Source: Pisolithus tinctorius (Eukaryota; Basidiomycota; Agaricomycetes; Boletales; Pisolithaceae). Taken from it: DNA of 64,000 nt. Of this stretch, positions 44,175-56,515 are shown piece after piece; the first letter of the stretch is position 1, and each line of letters begins with the position of its first letter. The stretch spans positions 4,836,001 to 4,900,000 of the forward strand of contig JANFAH010000001.1 of NCBI GenBank assembly GCA_024663395.1. The letters are read 5' to 3'. The translations under genes were made by a program, and so were the position numbers. The notes under the pieces are model-generated. The model was not told the origin of the DNA, did no database searches, and saw only the letters and a list, made by a program, of their open reading frames with translations.

Positions 44175-47100
44175 TTATATCCACTCGAATAGGCCTCTGC
44201 GCGGTGAGATGATGCCGACAACCTTCGCTTCGAAGTCAAGAATAGTTCCACCGCGAGTCACAACCAGATCTCCTTGAGCAGAAGCACCCAGTAGCTTCTC
44301 AAGATTGGTGGAAGCGAGAGCGAGAGCCTGAGCTTCGGATATTTTACCGTCACTCTCAAGAGCCGCCTATGATATATTGAGCATGTTATGCGGAATAGAT
44401 CCCCACGGAACGTACCCATGCAATGTCAAAGCGCGTGCTTCGAGCACTCCAAGGTTCCAAGATACCAATGCCGACCGTCACGCCATGGTCTAGCAAGGTG
44501 CTGATTGCACTGTCGTAAGTCAAGGGAGGGCCGGGAAGGCTACGGAAATTCCATGAGCATGTCTCGAAAACATCTCAAATTAGACTACCAACATGCGTCG
44601 ACTCTGCCACTCTTCTGGGAATGGTCTTGAAGGCGACACGATTACACCAACGTTAGCCGCTGCAAGTTCTTTGGAGAGTATATGTGCCTCCGCTGCGCCT
44701 GAAATCGTCAATCTGATACTAGAACCCGTGTGGGTGTCGACTTCTGCTTTCAACTTGAGTAGAGTTGCAATAATGTCGGCGTTCTCCGCTTCAACGACAA
44801 GAGGAATTTCTCCCTATTTATGACCTCTCAGAACATACCTTGGTGATATCAACTAAAATGCTTCACCTTGGCAGCGAGGTTGAAGGGTGTTCCCTCATTG
44901 CTATGTAGCAAGAGATTGCGGAGGGCCGTAACTTGAGTGCTCACGCTAGGTGAACCTGACCACCGGTGACTGACACTAACATGAAGAGCAGCAACATCCT
45001 CAACAACAGCCCCCGCCTGCAGCCCATGTGCAGCACCAGTAGAGAAAACGGTGCTTAACCCAGCGACAAGGCCTTTGGAGGCAGGAGCTGTCACGGCAGA
45101 AGTTACACCAGCACGGTAGGCAAGCCTGACAATGAAACATCAGATTCTGCAGGACGACGAAGAACGGAAAAGACGTACAGAGCATCGCGAGTGGCAAAAA
45201 GTAGCCCGTCAACAGCTCTGATAACTTCATCCCCCTCTAAAACATCGGGGATCTGGTGCGCCAGTGGATCGAGGACTACACCATCACGAGTCGACTTCTC
45301 ACCGTGAATTTCTTCCAAGCCCAAAGGGGACCCGTATGACACCAGTGCCGGACTAGAAGACCGCTGTTTGGACAAGAGCACGGTGGAGAATGAGGCACTC
45401 ACGAGATCGACCCGCCGTCCAAATCAGACCACTCCACTTCATTTGAGGTAATATGGTTGACACAGGCGGCGTGCGCGCCGTAGCACAACAGTTCTCCCGC
45501 TTTCACGATGGCTACACCACGACCGGCATCGGAAGCCGAGAATACCTGCTGGATTTCCGTGCCGATCTTGCTAGACACGCTTCCGACGTTGGTAAACACA
45601 ATTACATTAGTCGTAGGTGAGGCAGTTGACAGGGGCGGGAGGCCGTCATATTTAACGGCTGCAGCGGCCTCCTTGTCAAAATTCGGTGTAGATGGAGCAC
45701 TTTGGAGGGTCGATGGCTTCGCAGAAACGTATGGACTGTGTAGTTGAGAGATTCCATCTATCCAAACTTGTATGGGAGTCGCTCCGATGGCCAGTGGATG
45801 ACTATCCCATATAACTATATCTGGGCGCCAGTAAATGATCGGCCAGTAATCATTGGATTCCACATGTCAGCTTACCTGCATCATAGCCTGCCAAACCATT
45901 AGACACTCTTCACCACTACCAAGGAGACACTAACCTTCACGGATGAAGCCGATACGGTGATCCAAGCCAAGAACCCTTGCTGGCACGGAAGTGATGGAAG
46001 AAAGAGCTAGATCGGGGGATAATCCATAATAATGGGCTTGCTGTGCCTCATACAGCAAGTAACGAGAATTCAATACCGGGTGATCGCTCTGAGATCGGTA
46101 TTAAACGGAACAATCTACGGATGATGGCGTACGAACCTTCATTACTACATCGATGCCATTTTCAGCCAGGATACGTGGAGCAAATTCGGAACCTCTGTAT
46201 GCCTCGCGCTTGTAACGAGCGTTAGTTGCGAACATGGCAATAGCCGGCGTGTTCCCTACACGCGTGAGACAAAGTAACATGTATGATCAGGATGAAGACC
46301 TACCATATGCCCGCTTTAATGTTTCTGGAACGAGATAGGCTTCATGGGCGTGGTGGAAGGCAGCGAGTGGAAATTGAAATTCGTTCGTAAGCTGAAATAC
46401 TTAATGACCTTCTCCTGACAGGTCATCCACGGACTCACTCTAACAAAGTCATCTAAATCGACAGCCTCGTAGCAGTGAGTATGGACCTAAAGAAACCGCC
46501 GTTAGTACGTCTCCTACAAAAAGTCAGCCACCGACCTTCACTCTGCCTCGCAGGACATCAACCAAAGCCTCCAGTCGCAAATCTTGGGGGAAGTCTCCAA
46601 GGCCTTCCCACTGGCCAGTAACAACCTTCGCGCAGTAGTCATCTTGTTTCTCCTTAATCTTTCTAGCTTCATCGTATCTATAACGGAATTATAAGAGCGA
46701 TGTAGGAGAATAGTAAGGAAGCTGTTGGTACGCTTGACGGAAAGCCCAAAAAGTATCCATGCGAGTGTTACCGTAGACACGACCTATCAAACGGGAGCGT
46801 TAGTCACAGCGATTTCCCTCATCTGCGTACATACCTGGATTTTCCCCTGAGAATCACATGTTCAATCAAAGTCCTAATTGAAGGTGAATATCACATTAAC
46901 TCACCACAGGCGTGCCTGCAAGAACAGTCAGATTATTTCTTCCTATCTGAAAAACGAGAGGATGACCAACTTCATCTGTCTCCAGCGGGGAGGCAGGCTT
47001 GGATCAACACGGGTATCATTAATGGTATAGGGTGGTTCGAGTAGCATAGATGATGGTGAGCGTTCAGCAGTGGGGCGGAGCTTGATGACGAAAGCTTGAC

Positions 47101-47937
47101 CACCTTCGCAGAGATGAGGTTGGTCTGACAGCAAAATTGTATTTACACACCGATGGCATTGGCTGAACCCGGTAAAACGTTGGCAGTGGTGACTCCTCCA
47201 GATATAGATAAACGATATGCATCGTCATGTGTATTCAATCCATCCAGACTGCGCAACCATGGTAAAATCGGACCTAGAATGACCATCGTGTCAATGTTTC
47301 AGATGTTGGGATCATATAACAAAACAAGGGGGTGACCTTTAAGAGAATTAGTGTCACTAGCGCCAGCAAGGGACGGAGCGCTATCAACGCCTAGATGAGA
47401 ATGCATATCAACGATCCTAGGAAGGAATCTTCATCAGTACTCTAGCGCTTTTAGACCGAGAGATGCATACCCAGGTGTCACCCAACTTCCACCCACGTCG
47501 ACAGTGACAAGATTACTGTATCCATATAGCGATCCCTGGTCCGCCTGCCCTACGAACTTGATGATACCCTTATCCAAAAGGATATCAACACCGCGCAGTT
47601 CATATCCGGCGGAGTCTCCAGTCCAGACAGATGCATTGCGGAGCAGAGTTGGAGGTGTTCCCTTGACGAAGCGGTCTGACTGGGACCTCTGGTAGAAATC
47701 ATCAGGTGGTCCTGGTTTTACACTGAGCATCTTGCATTTGTACAGCGCTTCTCGTGCGTGCGCAGGCAAGGATGCAGATTCATCGTCAACGAAAACAGTG
47801 CGAGAAATGGATCGTGACCATTGAGCCGCAACATAGACGCCACAAAGGCAGAGTAAGCTGAGATACTTCAAGTTCCAACGCGTTCGGGGTCGAAAGCGCG
47901 CGACCACAACTTCATTGTGGATCGGGAGCTTATCCAT
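44175..47937 (-). CDS. Large fungal amidohydrolase-superfamily protein with N-terminal membrane anchor
   Basis: Begins MDKLPIHNEVVVARFRPRTR, then one membrane segment (about residues 26-42, LSLLCLCGVYVAA), then a secreted or lumenal region. The amidohydrolase domain includes GGSWVTPG, joined after an intron to IVDMHSHLGVDSAPSLAGAS with the metal-binding HxH, GVTTANVLPGSANAIGGQAF, KVHTHCYEAVDLDDFVRLTN, FHHAHEAYLVPE, GIDVVMKSDHPVLNSRYLLY, and VPARVLGLDHRIGFIREGYD-ADIVIWDSHPLAIGATP, a usual pattern of metal-dependent hydrolases. A second, degenerate portion follows (GLVAGLSTVFSTGAAHGLQA, AENADIIATLLKLKAEVDTH) ending near EWI. Substrate unknown. About 15 short introns; exon edges in the middle were not all fixed. 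It is convergent with HDA1, 65 bases apart. Confidence 0.82.
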
Positions 47938-48130
47938 GTGGGTCGGACCACTAGCTATTAGTAAAGACACGGCGTAGTGGGGCGTGGTATAGGACACTGG
48001 GGTAAGTTCGGTTCGCAAGGAGTGGTTAGTAGAAAAAGCGAGATACTCGCTTCAACCACCGTTGCCGTTATGGACTTTTGTACTTTCATATCAACGTTCT
48101 TGCTCAAGCGCTTATCTCGAGACTTTTCAC
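47938..48130. promoter_or_regulatory. Divergent promoter of the amidohydrolase and ERCC1 genes
   Basis: 193 bases lie between the two start codons. No coding sequence is supported. Role inferred from orientation. Confidence 0.4.
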
Positions 48131-49370
48131 ATGGCCACCAAGACAAAGCCACCCGTCGTCCAGCCCGGCGCCGGCAACAACATCATCATAAATTCCAACC
48201 AGGTGAGCCTATCTTTGCTCGTATCCCAGGTTCACTGACTGCCAATAAAGCGTCTGAATCCAGTCCTCGAGCACATCCGCCATGTCGGGAAAGAGTTTGG
48301 TGATATTGTGCCCGACTACCACGTCGGTCGTACGACCTGCATCTTGTTCCTTAGGTGAGCGTCTCAACGCCTGTGTTGATTCGCTTCTATTCTCATCCTC
48401 CATGCTAGTTTGAAATACCATCGGTTGCACCCTGAGTATATACACACCCGTATAGCGAAGCTGGGGAAGTCGTACAATCTCAGAATACTGCTCATCATGT
48501 GTGACGTCGTTAGTATCACAGTACACCATACCACTGTCACCCCCTCCTGACTGATTTCAAGACAGAACATCAAGAATTGATTAGGGAGCTGACCAAGGCA
48601 ATCACTACTTCGATTCGTACTCACCGTGTGCTGACTTTCGTCCTAGGTTTGTCTCATCAATTCACTCACCATCGTTGTGGCATGGAGGTGGGCTCATTTT
48701 CACTCCTTCGATCTTGGCTGACAATGCTTTAGCAATGAAGAAGCTGGTCAATACATCGCGACGTTCAAACAATTTGAACACAAGCCTCCGGACTTGATTA
48801 AGGAACGCGCTGACAAGGATTATGACTCTATCTTCCGAACTGCCCTCACCAGCATCAATAAGGTCAACAGGACCGATGTTGCAACCTTGCGTACTTCCCT
48901 GGGTGTAAGTTCTGCGTTGATCGATACAGGTCGTTATCTTCATCTTTTCGGTGTAGACCTTTGCTGATATCGCGAAGGCCTCGTCTGATCGTCTGCAAAA
49001 CTTGCCGGGATTTGGACAGGTGAAAGTGAAACGCATCAAAGAGGCGTTCGAAAAACCTTTTCACAACAAGACAGCAAACGCAACACTCTCACTCAGTAAC
49101 CAAGTCAATGTCCCGCCAAGCACGAATACCGCCAGTGTGGCACCAACGCGCTCACTGCCAAAGGAGAAAAACAAGGAAGTGCTCTCAGTAACCCCACGGC
49201 GCACTCGTAGTCCAGTTCAAGATGCCGAGCTCGGTTCGAGCATATCATCACCTCCCCCACTATCGGATATGCCCGACTTCACAAGAGAAACTAAACCTCA
49301 ACGTGGACGATCGCGCCCGGCTTCTCCTGTTTGGGACATCGAGCTAGATTTGAATGAGTCAGATGTATGA
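48131..49370 (+). CDS. RAD10: ERCC1/RAD10/SWI10, structure-specific endonuclease subunit
   Basis: The start ATG (48131) opens MATKTKPPVVQPGAGNNIII, and an intron after ASNSNQ-like residues (NSNQ) leads into RLNPVLEHIRHVGKEFGDIV, PDYHVGRTTCILFL, SLKYHRLHPEYIHTRI, KLGKSYNLRILLIMCDV and HQELIRELTKAITTS. The conserved central domain is followed by FKQFEHKPPDLIKER, and a tandem helix-hairpin-helix part, KASSDRLQNLPGFGQVKVKR with IKEAFEKPF. A Ser/Pro/Arg-rich tail ends ELDLNESDV. ERCC1/Rad10 is the non-catalytic partner of XPF/Rad1 in nucleotide excision and single-strand annealing repair. Length (about 300 residues) and domain order fit. Confidence 0.94.
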
Positions 49371-50212
49371 ATGTTCGCCGGCGCTATCGATGAAGCTTTC
49401 AAGAGCTGGACAGTACTCATCAGGCTTGACGACGAGAGCATGTCCCAAAGACATCGTCGATACGCACTCATCCTCTGTGAAGCATTCGTTGTAGTGCGGT
49501 CCATGAACGACAGTAATAGCAGAGTTCCATCCGCACTGATTCCGTCTTCTCAAAGATGTTTTGTCCGTACATGTTGTGGGGAGAGTAACAAACAAGATGA
49601 TGAGAGAGGGGTAGTCCAAACTACTCCAATAGTCTGGAGCGCTGCATTGGCGCTAATCCTGACATTTGACTTAAAGGTCGGCCCTAAAGCACGTTGAATT
49701 ATAAAATACCTCTCGAACTTTTACTTTCTGTCGCCCATCATCATATCTGGTACTTTGCTTTTTGGTGCCTTCCCGTCTGCATTGATGTCAACGCTGCAGT
49801 CTTCGTCCATCTGAAGCTTGTAATCCAACCATTAGTGCTGACGACCATCGTACCGAATCCCTGCCACTGCTCTTGGCTTGCCCTTTATTCACTACATCAT
49901 TCTTCCTTCCGTGGATGGTGGTTAGGGGAAATGGGGCATATATAAACCCTACATTCTGACGCTGTGAACTGGACTGGGCATTAGTTTCATTCATATTGCT
50001 CCTCGTCTGCTCAAGTGCAGGGACATGTACCGGAAAGCTGGAGATATGACTACATAGTCCACTTGGAAGCAATATGAAGTGGGGTACGAAGTTGATCATC
50101 GTTTATAGGACTTGTACCATGATCCGTTTGTCATGTGCCCTACTTCAGTATCGATGCAACGTCAGGGACAGCATGGACTAATACAAGGCTTCGGAAGTAG
50201 AAGTCCGGGGCA
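49371..50212. other. Intergenic region between ERCC1 and SWIM-protein genes
   Basis: 842 bases between the ERCC1 stop codon and the SWS1-like stop codon. Apart from the possible 76-residue minus-strand protein at 49721-49994 listed separately, I see no supported gene. Open frames at 49371-49697 (plus) and 49359-49619 (minus) have no splice partners or family motifs. Confidence 0.5.
49721..49994 (-). CDS. Possible spliced small protein (76 aa), unrecognised
   Basis: ATG at 49994 opens MNETNAQSSSQRQNVGFIYA; a 43-base GT...AG intron (49853-49811, acceptor cttcag) joins in phase to MDEDCSVDINADGKAPKSKV with a stop at 49721. The two exons of 141 and 90 bases give 76 residues and no internal stop. 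The composition is plausible for a real small protein, acidic and basic patches included, but I recognise no family and the intron is at the short end of the window's range. Alternatively these are chance frames in the 3' flanks of the two neighbours. Confidence 0.3.
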
Positions 50213-50810
50213 TCACAGGTAGGCAGTAGTCCGGGCAACAAATTCTTCATCGGTCACCGTACGTTCAATACACTTTGACAACTGTTCTGCAAGACACACA
50301 GCCAGGACGTGTTTACACTGGAAGGTAATAAGGCCACTGGCTATGTTCGGCGACAAAGATCTACCCACCATAAGATGCGAGTTGCTCACCAAGACTGCGA
50401 ATGCGAAGGCAGGACATGTGCAGTAGCAGAACACCTTCGCAGAAAATCCCAGCTGCGGAAAAACAGTATAATGGGTGGAGGTTGAACCGAAAACCTCATA
50501 GTGGCACCTTCCCCATGTGGTCTTGTATCGCAATACTATCCGCAATGTCAGCTCAGTGGATCAATAGACGTCCATTGGACGATGGATGCCTACCACGATC
50601 CCGGTCCACGACGTCCAGCGCTGCGACAAGGGTGGTGTCGGGGATAAAAGCACGAAGTTTATCTATCCCTTCTTCGACTAACGTCGACAACTCCGGACTC
50701 AGCTCATCAGCTCAGGGGTTTGGGTTTATAACTAGCTCACGATTATCCATGTCAATCGAGTTAATAATCGTCTGCACGATGTACCCAAAGTGTAAAGCGG
50801 TTTCTGCCAT
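50213..50810 (-). CDS. SWIM zinc-finger protein, SWS1/ZSWIM7-like (Shu complex)
   Basis: The spliced middle reads LSPELSTLVEEGIDKLRAFI, PDTTLVAALDVVDRDR, then after an intron VLRYKTTWGRCHYEVFGSTS, THYTVFPQLGFSAKVFCYC. The zinc ligands are CYCTCPAFAFAVL and, after another intron, CKHVLAVCLAEQLSKC, matching the SWIM pattern C-x-C-x(n)-C-x-H. The tail is DEEFVARTTAYL. Sws1/ZSWIM7 forms the Shu complex with Rad51 paralogs in homologous recombination. The 3' end is firm; the 5' end is not: an ATG at 50810 (MAETALHFGYIV) or 50751 needs an upstream intron whose edges I could not fix, so the start is provisional. Divergent from TRM11. Confidence 0.72.
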
Positions 50811-50952
50811 CGCGGAAGGTTTGAAACCGTGTTACTGTAATCGCTTTGGAAGCGAGCCCCTGGGAGCCAGATGTAGACAGTTTAGTTTTTCCATAAAAAC
50901 GAAACAGTTCCTTTATGATCCACACAACCAAGAAACACGGACTTACACATCG

Positions 50953-52666
50953 ATGCCACCGCGAGATTACCTCTTTGTCTTCGCCCAGGCACACGATGAG
51001 TTTCGTATACCCGAACTACAGTCGATCTCTGAACTGCATGGCTTCACCATCGATTTCAGCCATTACACCGATCCACTGGTACGCAAAGCAGCTGTAAAAC
51101 GGCCATTCATGATCTTGGAATTGGAGGGAGACGCCCATGCAAAGCTTTTGGCCAGCAGGTGTATATTAATCAAGTATCAAATGACAGTTTCGTTGAGGGA
51201 GAAGAAGGACGTTGACGATCGTCGCCCTACAGATCGATCTACGAGCTTTACGCACAAGGGTCAACGTACGATGAACTGCATGAGGCCAACAAAGGAGTTC
51301 GGACGCGCTGGGAACAGTACGTCTCGGACACCTCGTTCAAATTTACCGTCGTTGGATACAATCATCGCCTGTCCCAGCGCTGGCAGCGCAACGTGATAGA
51401 GAGCTTCTCTTATATGGACTTTCTGGGTAAGATCGATATGAAGGATCCGGACATCGTCCTTGGATGCTTTGAGGAGTGTACGTCGAACCTGATTCACCGG
51501 TCCTCACAATAACCTGTCTAAATGCGCTCAGACGAGAATGATCGGCGCCCTGATGGCTCGCGTAACATCGACGGTGTCTTTCGTCAGGTGTATTTCGGCA
51601 GGTTGGTACGTTCCCTTGCCTCCTAAATCCTCGTGCAACTCAGCAAACCGTGCACAGGTTGTGGAAGGTACTGCGCGTTCATTAATACGGACGTTTGACG
51701 TGAAGAAAAGGAATTACTTCGGGAACACGAGTATGGAGGCTGAGATATCGCTTCTGATGGCTAATCAAACCCAGGCAGGTGATACTCGCCACCACCGGAA
51801 TTTGTCTCATTTTTTTGTTTTGTTTTCAGGCTTCCCCAGGGAAGTTGATATATGACCCGTTTATTGGCACGGGCAGTATGGCCTATGTACAGTCATTTCC
51901 TCATAATTCTAGTCATTGCTCTAAGACCTTTCATTTTTGCAGACCACTGCGTACTTTGGCGCATTTGTGTATGGTTCTGATATTGACGGTCGCCAAATGC
52001 GGGGCAAAGGTAATTCGATATGTTTTCCCTTCCTCATTTGATCTCTATTTTTGTCGGCACATAGGTAAAACCCCAGGCATCATCCGTGCGGCTGCACAGT
52101 ATGATGTTGTCAGTCGCATCATGGATCTCTGCACCTTTGACGTGACACATAACCCCTGGCGCAGTGGCTGCCTTTTTGACGCCATCGTAACTGATCCACC
52201 GTGTAACGTGATATCCACAGTGTTTTTGGTCTGTAACTTACCATATCATGTTTTATAGATGGTGTAAGGGCAGGGGCGAAGCGTCTTGGGCGAAAAAAGG
52301 TCCGCGAAGACCGACCGCCACCTCAGGTACCAAGGGCGTGAGTCCTCCGATACCTCGCATTTGATTTACCTTTCACACCCTGATAGCAACCCTGACGAAC
52401 CGTACATCCCACCAACAAAACCCTACGAGCTCTCTGCACTTGTTGTTGACCTCATCCTCCTCGCACGTTACCTGCTGAAACCCCACGGTCTCCTTGTATT
52501 CTTCCTTCCAACTGTCACAGATTCTTACGAGGAAGTAGACATCATATTGTCACTTTGCGAAGGCATGGAACTGGTTGCAAATTCATTACAGGACTTTGGA
52601 ACTTGGGGTCGGCGGGTAGGTCGTCCGTGCATGGCCTTGTCGCAAATCACGAAATTAGTTATATAG
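50953..52666 (+). CDS. TRM11: tRNA (guanine10-N2)-methyltransferase catalytic subunit TRM11
   Basis: Starts MPPRDYLFVFAQAHDEFRIP, ELQSISELHGFTIDFSHY, with the THUMP-containing N-terminal half. Spliced exons then give YELYAQGSTYDELHEANKGV, VVGYNHRLSQRWQRNVIESF, FRQVYFGRLVVEGTARSLIR, TFDVKKRNYFGNTSMEAEIS, the SAM-binding DPFIGTGSMA and the catalytic motif DPPYGVRAGAKRLG, whose tyrosine codon is split by an intron. The end is LSALVVDLILLARYLLKPHG and QITKLVI. Trm11 with Trm112 makes m2G10 in tRNA. Exon edges at the donor near 51490 and acceptor near 51535 restore YENDRRPDG. Complete. Confidence 0.92.
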
Positions 52667-53006
52667 CTCATCACGATTCGAAAGATTGTCACGAACGATT
52701 ATCCACCCCCAACTTTTGAAACTGTCGGTTCTTGTAGAGAGGGAGACGACCACACTCCTTCGCACAAGGATTTCAGGGAAAAATATTTCCAAGGCTTCAA
52801 GGCAGTAGAGTGATTTGACATCAACTTACGCAGCTGCCATTTATTGGTTGCCTGTAAGGCGAATGAATTATGGGTTGTCTTTGGCGGAGGGGGAGTGCGA
52901 TGTAGGGGTCTGCGTCACTGGACGGATCGCAGAGCAAACAACATGGTGAAGGTGGAGTACAGTACTTTATATACGAGTTGGCCAGATATTTCTAGGAGCA
53001 CAGATT
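52667..53006. other. 3' flanks of TRM11 and the MFS gene
   Basis: 340 bases between two converging genes. No gene is supported; the A-rich and T-rich stretches here suit 3' UTR and polyadenylation. Confidence 0.5.
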
Positions 53007-55330
53007 TTACGATACTTCAACGCTTGACTTTTGCATCTCGTTAGCTTCTTGTCTTATCTGTAAATCGCCATTGCTGTACGCCCTTCCAATACACTTCTCA
53101 GACACATTTCCCTCTCCGCAATAGGTTATCCTTGTTGATGGCCGCGTCTGAGGGTCACCTGAAAGGATTTCAGAACGACCGGCCCCATCCTGCATACTGT
53201 TCGTGGTCTGAACCACCTTCGAAAGTGGCATGTCCGTCTTGTTAAACTGTCCGATTCGGCCTGCATCGGCAGTACCAGGGGCAGTACCCGAAACCATGTC
53301 CTTTGACATGACCTCATCCATTTCACGCCGAGCCTGCTTAGCATGCAGGAAAAAGATGAATGAGCCGCATACCATGACTACACAGTCATGGAATATGAGT
53401 GCATCACGCATGTTGTAGGGTGGATCAGCGGTCGACGGAGCACGGAGGGCACCTTCCACTGGGAAGAGCGCATCAGTAAACAGTACGTGGTGGGTGCGTG
53501 CTACATATGCAAGGCAGTGACTTACCCAGGATTAGCACGATGCCGAATAGATTCCCGCTATTGAAGGTCACATCAGGAGTGGAAGAAGAGGTCAGCATAC
53601 TTACCTACACCACAAAATAGCCGAACTGCCGTTTGCATTCCTTGTCAACTCGACCCCAAGTTCCAATGCTAGTGGCAGCATGGTCACACTGCAGCTCCCG
53701 ATAACAACCATGAGAACAAAAAGGGCTGGGGCGTTGTTTGGTATGACTGTAACACAACAGGTCAGAAGAAGGCATCGGTCTAAGTTGTAAGCGAAACTGT
53801 TACTTACTGGCCCAGATCAGCGATAACCACGCCAAAGACACAATAGGAACAAGGATCCTCAGCGTTATTCCCATGACGTGCGTGAATACACGATCAAATA
53901 GTGGGGAAGTGATTATGGCTGCAATGATTCCCGACAAGAACAGCGTTGCACCCAGCAAGCCACATGTGGTATCTGAATAACCGACAGGTTCCTGAATGTG
54001 AATTGATCAAATGGAAAGAAGTCAAGACAGACTCTGAAACAGCTATGGCAAGGTACGTACGAACCACTGAGCCGATAATACGCTCAATGCATTAATCGCA
54101 CCCTCTAAGCCGCCAAAGGCAAACATAACAATCGCAAAATCAATACGTTCGCGGCGCGACATGTGTGCCTCGTCGGAGACTGAAAGGCCTAGTATCGCAC
54201 GGCACAAGGAGGTAAGAGATAATGGTTGCTTAGAGCCCGAGTAAGCTGTGAGGTAGTATCAGTATGGCCTGAGTGGTTTGGAAGTGAGGACACGGTCCCA
54301 GGCTTACTTGGGGGTGAAGGGGGAGAGTCGGAGATGAGAAATATAGCTGGAAGCGCTGCAGTGGATATAATCCCGAGTGTAAGAATCTATCTCAATCAAG
54401 AGGGTGAGTAACCAAGCGATATTCTGAAATCCAGCAACTGCTTACCGACCGCCGGGGTGTGCTCATAAGAGGGGAGAGGAGCTGGCCAAGTGCCGAACCA
54501 ATTGGGTTGGCTAGACACCAGGATGTCAGTTGAGCTATGAGATGTATTAGTGAGCTTCGCCTACCGATAGCAATGGCCATCGTTGCAGTCGTCCGACCTC
54601 TGAGATCAAACCACCTCTCTGAAAACATTGGCGCGAGTACTTGGAATACTGGCTGCGAGATGGCGCCGAAGAACTATGGTAGCGCAGCTCAGAGCATGAG
54701 AGGGCATTGGATAGAGGCGACCAACCTGACCGAAGAAGAGAAGAACATACGCAGATTGTGGAGACAACGAACGGATTGTGCCCGCATAGCGGACCCAGGC
54801 CGAGATGAGTAGCATGACCCCTCCCATTTCTGACTGGAAAAGAAAGAATATTGAGACAAGGGGATAAACCGAACAAATGGAAAAATGCGCACGCATCGCC
54901 GTATACCGTAGCGGGTGGAGATCACGGGCACGATGAATGAAGCAGGAAGGTATACACAGAATGTTATGTTTCCCAGCCAGTTAACCTGAGACAATGAGAT
55001 ATTAAACTCGTCAGCAGCTGAAGGAGACGACATCAGCTTGCGAAAATGGAGTGATTCCTGGAAGTGGGCCTCACTGTTGGTTGCAATCGGCCCGAACCAT
55101 GACCACTGCAGCCCAGTGACGATTCCGAGTATAATCTGACAGAAAAATTCCGAAATGCAGTTGAGCCAGAAAGAACGAGACCAATAAATGAGACTGACGA
55201 AGCCTAACAACCCCGAGAATCGCTGTTTATAGAGCCTGTACTCCACAATATCTGGCACCTCTTGGACATTTTCGGCGTGGGCTACCGAGGTAACGGTTTC
55301 TTTTCCACCCGGGCACCCAGCACTTGACAT
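53007..55330 (-). CDS. MFS transporter of the FLVCR/SLC49 type
   Basis: Start at 55330: MSSAGCPGGKETVTSVAHAE, EVPDIVEYRLYKQRFSGLLG, then after an intron IILGIVTGLQWSWFGPIATN, ADEFNISLSQVNWLGNITFC and VYLPASFIVPVISTRYGIRR. Further exons hold FSERWFDLRGRTTATMAIAI and ANPIGSALGQLLSP, close to the RTTATM...ANPIGGALGQ motif of FLVCR-like transporters. Towards the C-terminus a few more membrane segments are followed by a soluble Ser/Gln-rich tail ending NEMQKSSVEVS. In animals FLVCR proteins carry heme, choline or ethanolamine; the fungal substrate is unknown. Around twelve membrane segments are expected but I did not resolve all exons between 53460 and 54390. Confidence 0.8.
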
Positions 55331-56515
55331 GGTCCTTGGGGGTATCGGAGCGAGCGAGGAGGTACGACATGTTGGACACTGTTTCATATACCGTACCCTG
55401 TAAGGTACACTCAGTAAGGCACACCGAAAAGTCCAAAGTGTCCATGACGTAATACCAACACTATTCGGCAACACCATGGCGGGCTACTCGTCTGTAGGAC
55501 ATACGCGTAAAAACCATAGCATGGCATGCCTTCACAGGGGCCCACGTACGAAAAGGATCCCAGCCAAAGAAACGAAGTCGAAAAAAAAAAAAAAAACGGA
55601 GACCTAGATTGACTGGAGATCGTGATGGGTGGCATAACCCAGGGACAGTTCCCGAAAGTGTGCCAGGGGGTCATTTCATAGCGATGGCTTGCCTCATTAG
55701 TATAATCGATGGCAGCCTCATAGAAGTCTGTTCACCAAACTTACATCATGATGTGAGTCACCAAAGATCAGCGCTCAGCATCCACACTTATACAGATATA
55801 CAGATAGCATTAATAGACGTCTGGCCACCACACTAACATCATGATGTCACCAAACGATCGGCATCTACACCTATACAGATAGCCAAGGAGCAGGTGCGAG
55901 GGCATGGGCATTGTACATGTACTTATACAAGCCTAGGAGCTAACCATGTCCATGTGTGTTTCAGGCATTCTCCCATTAGAAAGACAGATTTCAGGCATAC
56001 TAATGGGGGTTCACTTGAAACATGGCATGGGATACTGAATCCCTTCAGATCATCGGGTAAGACGGCCAGTGCGCAGGAATAGGTTGCACTTCAATTATCC
56101 CCAGACAAATTTAAGTCGGCATTATGGAGGCTGGGTATAAAATATCATCTATCCGCTATCCAGGCTTCGGACGCCGACATTTTTGTGTGACCACCTAGCA
56201 TCTCGAAGTTCTGATTCACCACCACCCTACGGCATGTCAGACTCACACAGAACCATGGCTTGACGTTAAACTGGCCACAAATCACTTGGCTTTCTCAAGA
56301 TAACTCGTTTCTCTTCTTATAGATGACGCCTGAAGAGTTCTTTCCTTTTCGGCCTCGATCCTGCGTCGTGATACTCCTAATTCATGCTCCTTGTCCTGAG
56401 ATTTAGACCGTTGCAGAAATCAAGCACCACATTGGCACTGGTATTCGATGATTTCATTCGCAGGTTGTGCTCTCCCAACGTGACAACGCGCCCGAAACTC
56501 TTGTATTTATGCATA
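55331..56515. other. Intergenic region with short direct repeats and a poly(A) run
   Basis: 1,185 bases between the MFS gene start and the chitin synthase stop. It contains a run of 16 adenines (about 55579-55594), an imperfect direct repeat listed separately and stretches with a purine or pyrimidine bias. No coding frame is supported. Confidence 0.6.
55733..55883. repeat. Imperfect direct repeat, two copies of about 60-75 bp
   Basis: Copy 1 (about 55733-55808) contains acatcatgatg, tcaccaaa, gatcagcgctcagcatccac and acttatacagat. Copy 2 (about 55826-55883) contains acatcatgatg, tcaccaaa, cgatcggcatctac and acctatacagatagcc. The copies start about 93 bases apart, with deletions in the second copy. 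Confidence 0.75.

Noticed and set aside
55579..55594. Poly(A) run taken as a retroelement tail
   Set aside because: No reverse transcriptase, no target-site duplication and no element body is visible beside it; kept only as a note.
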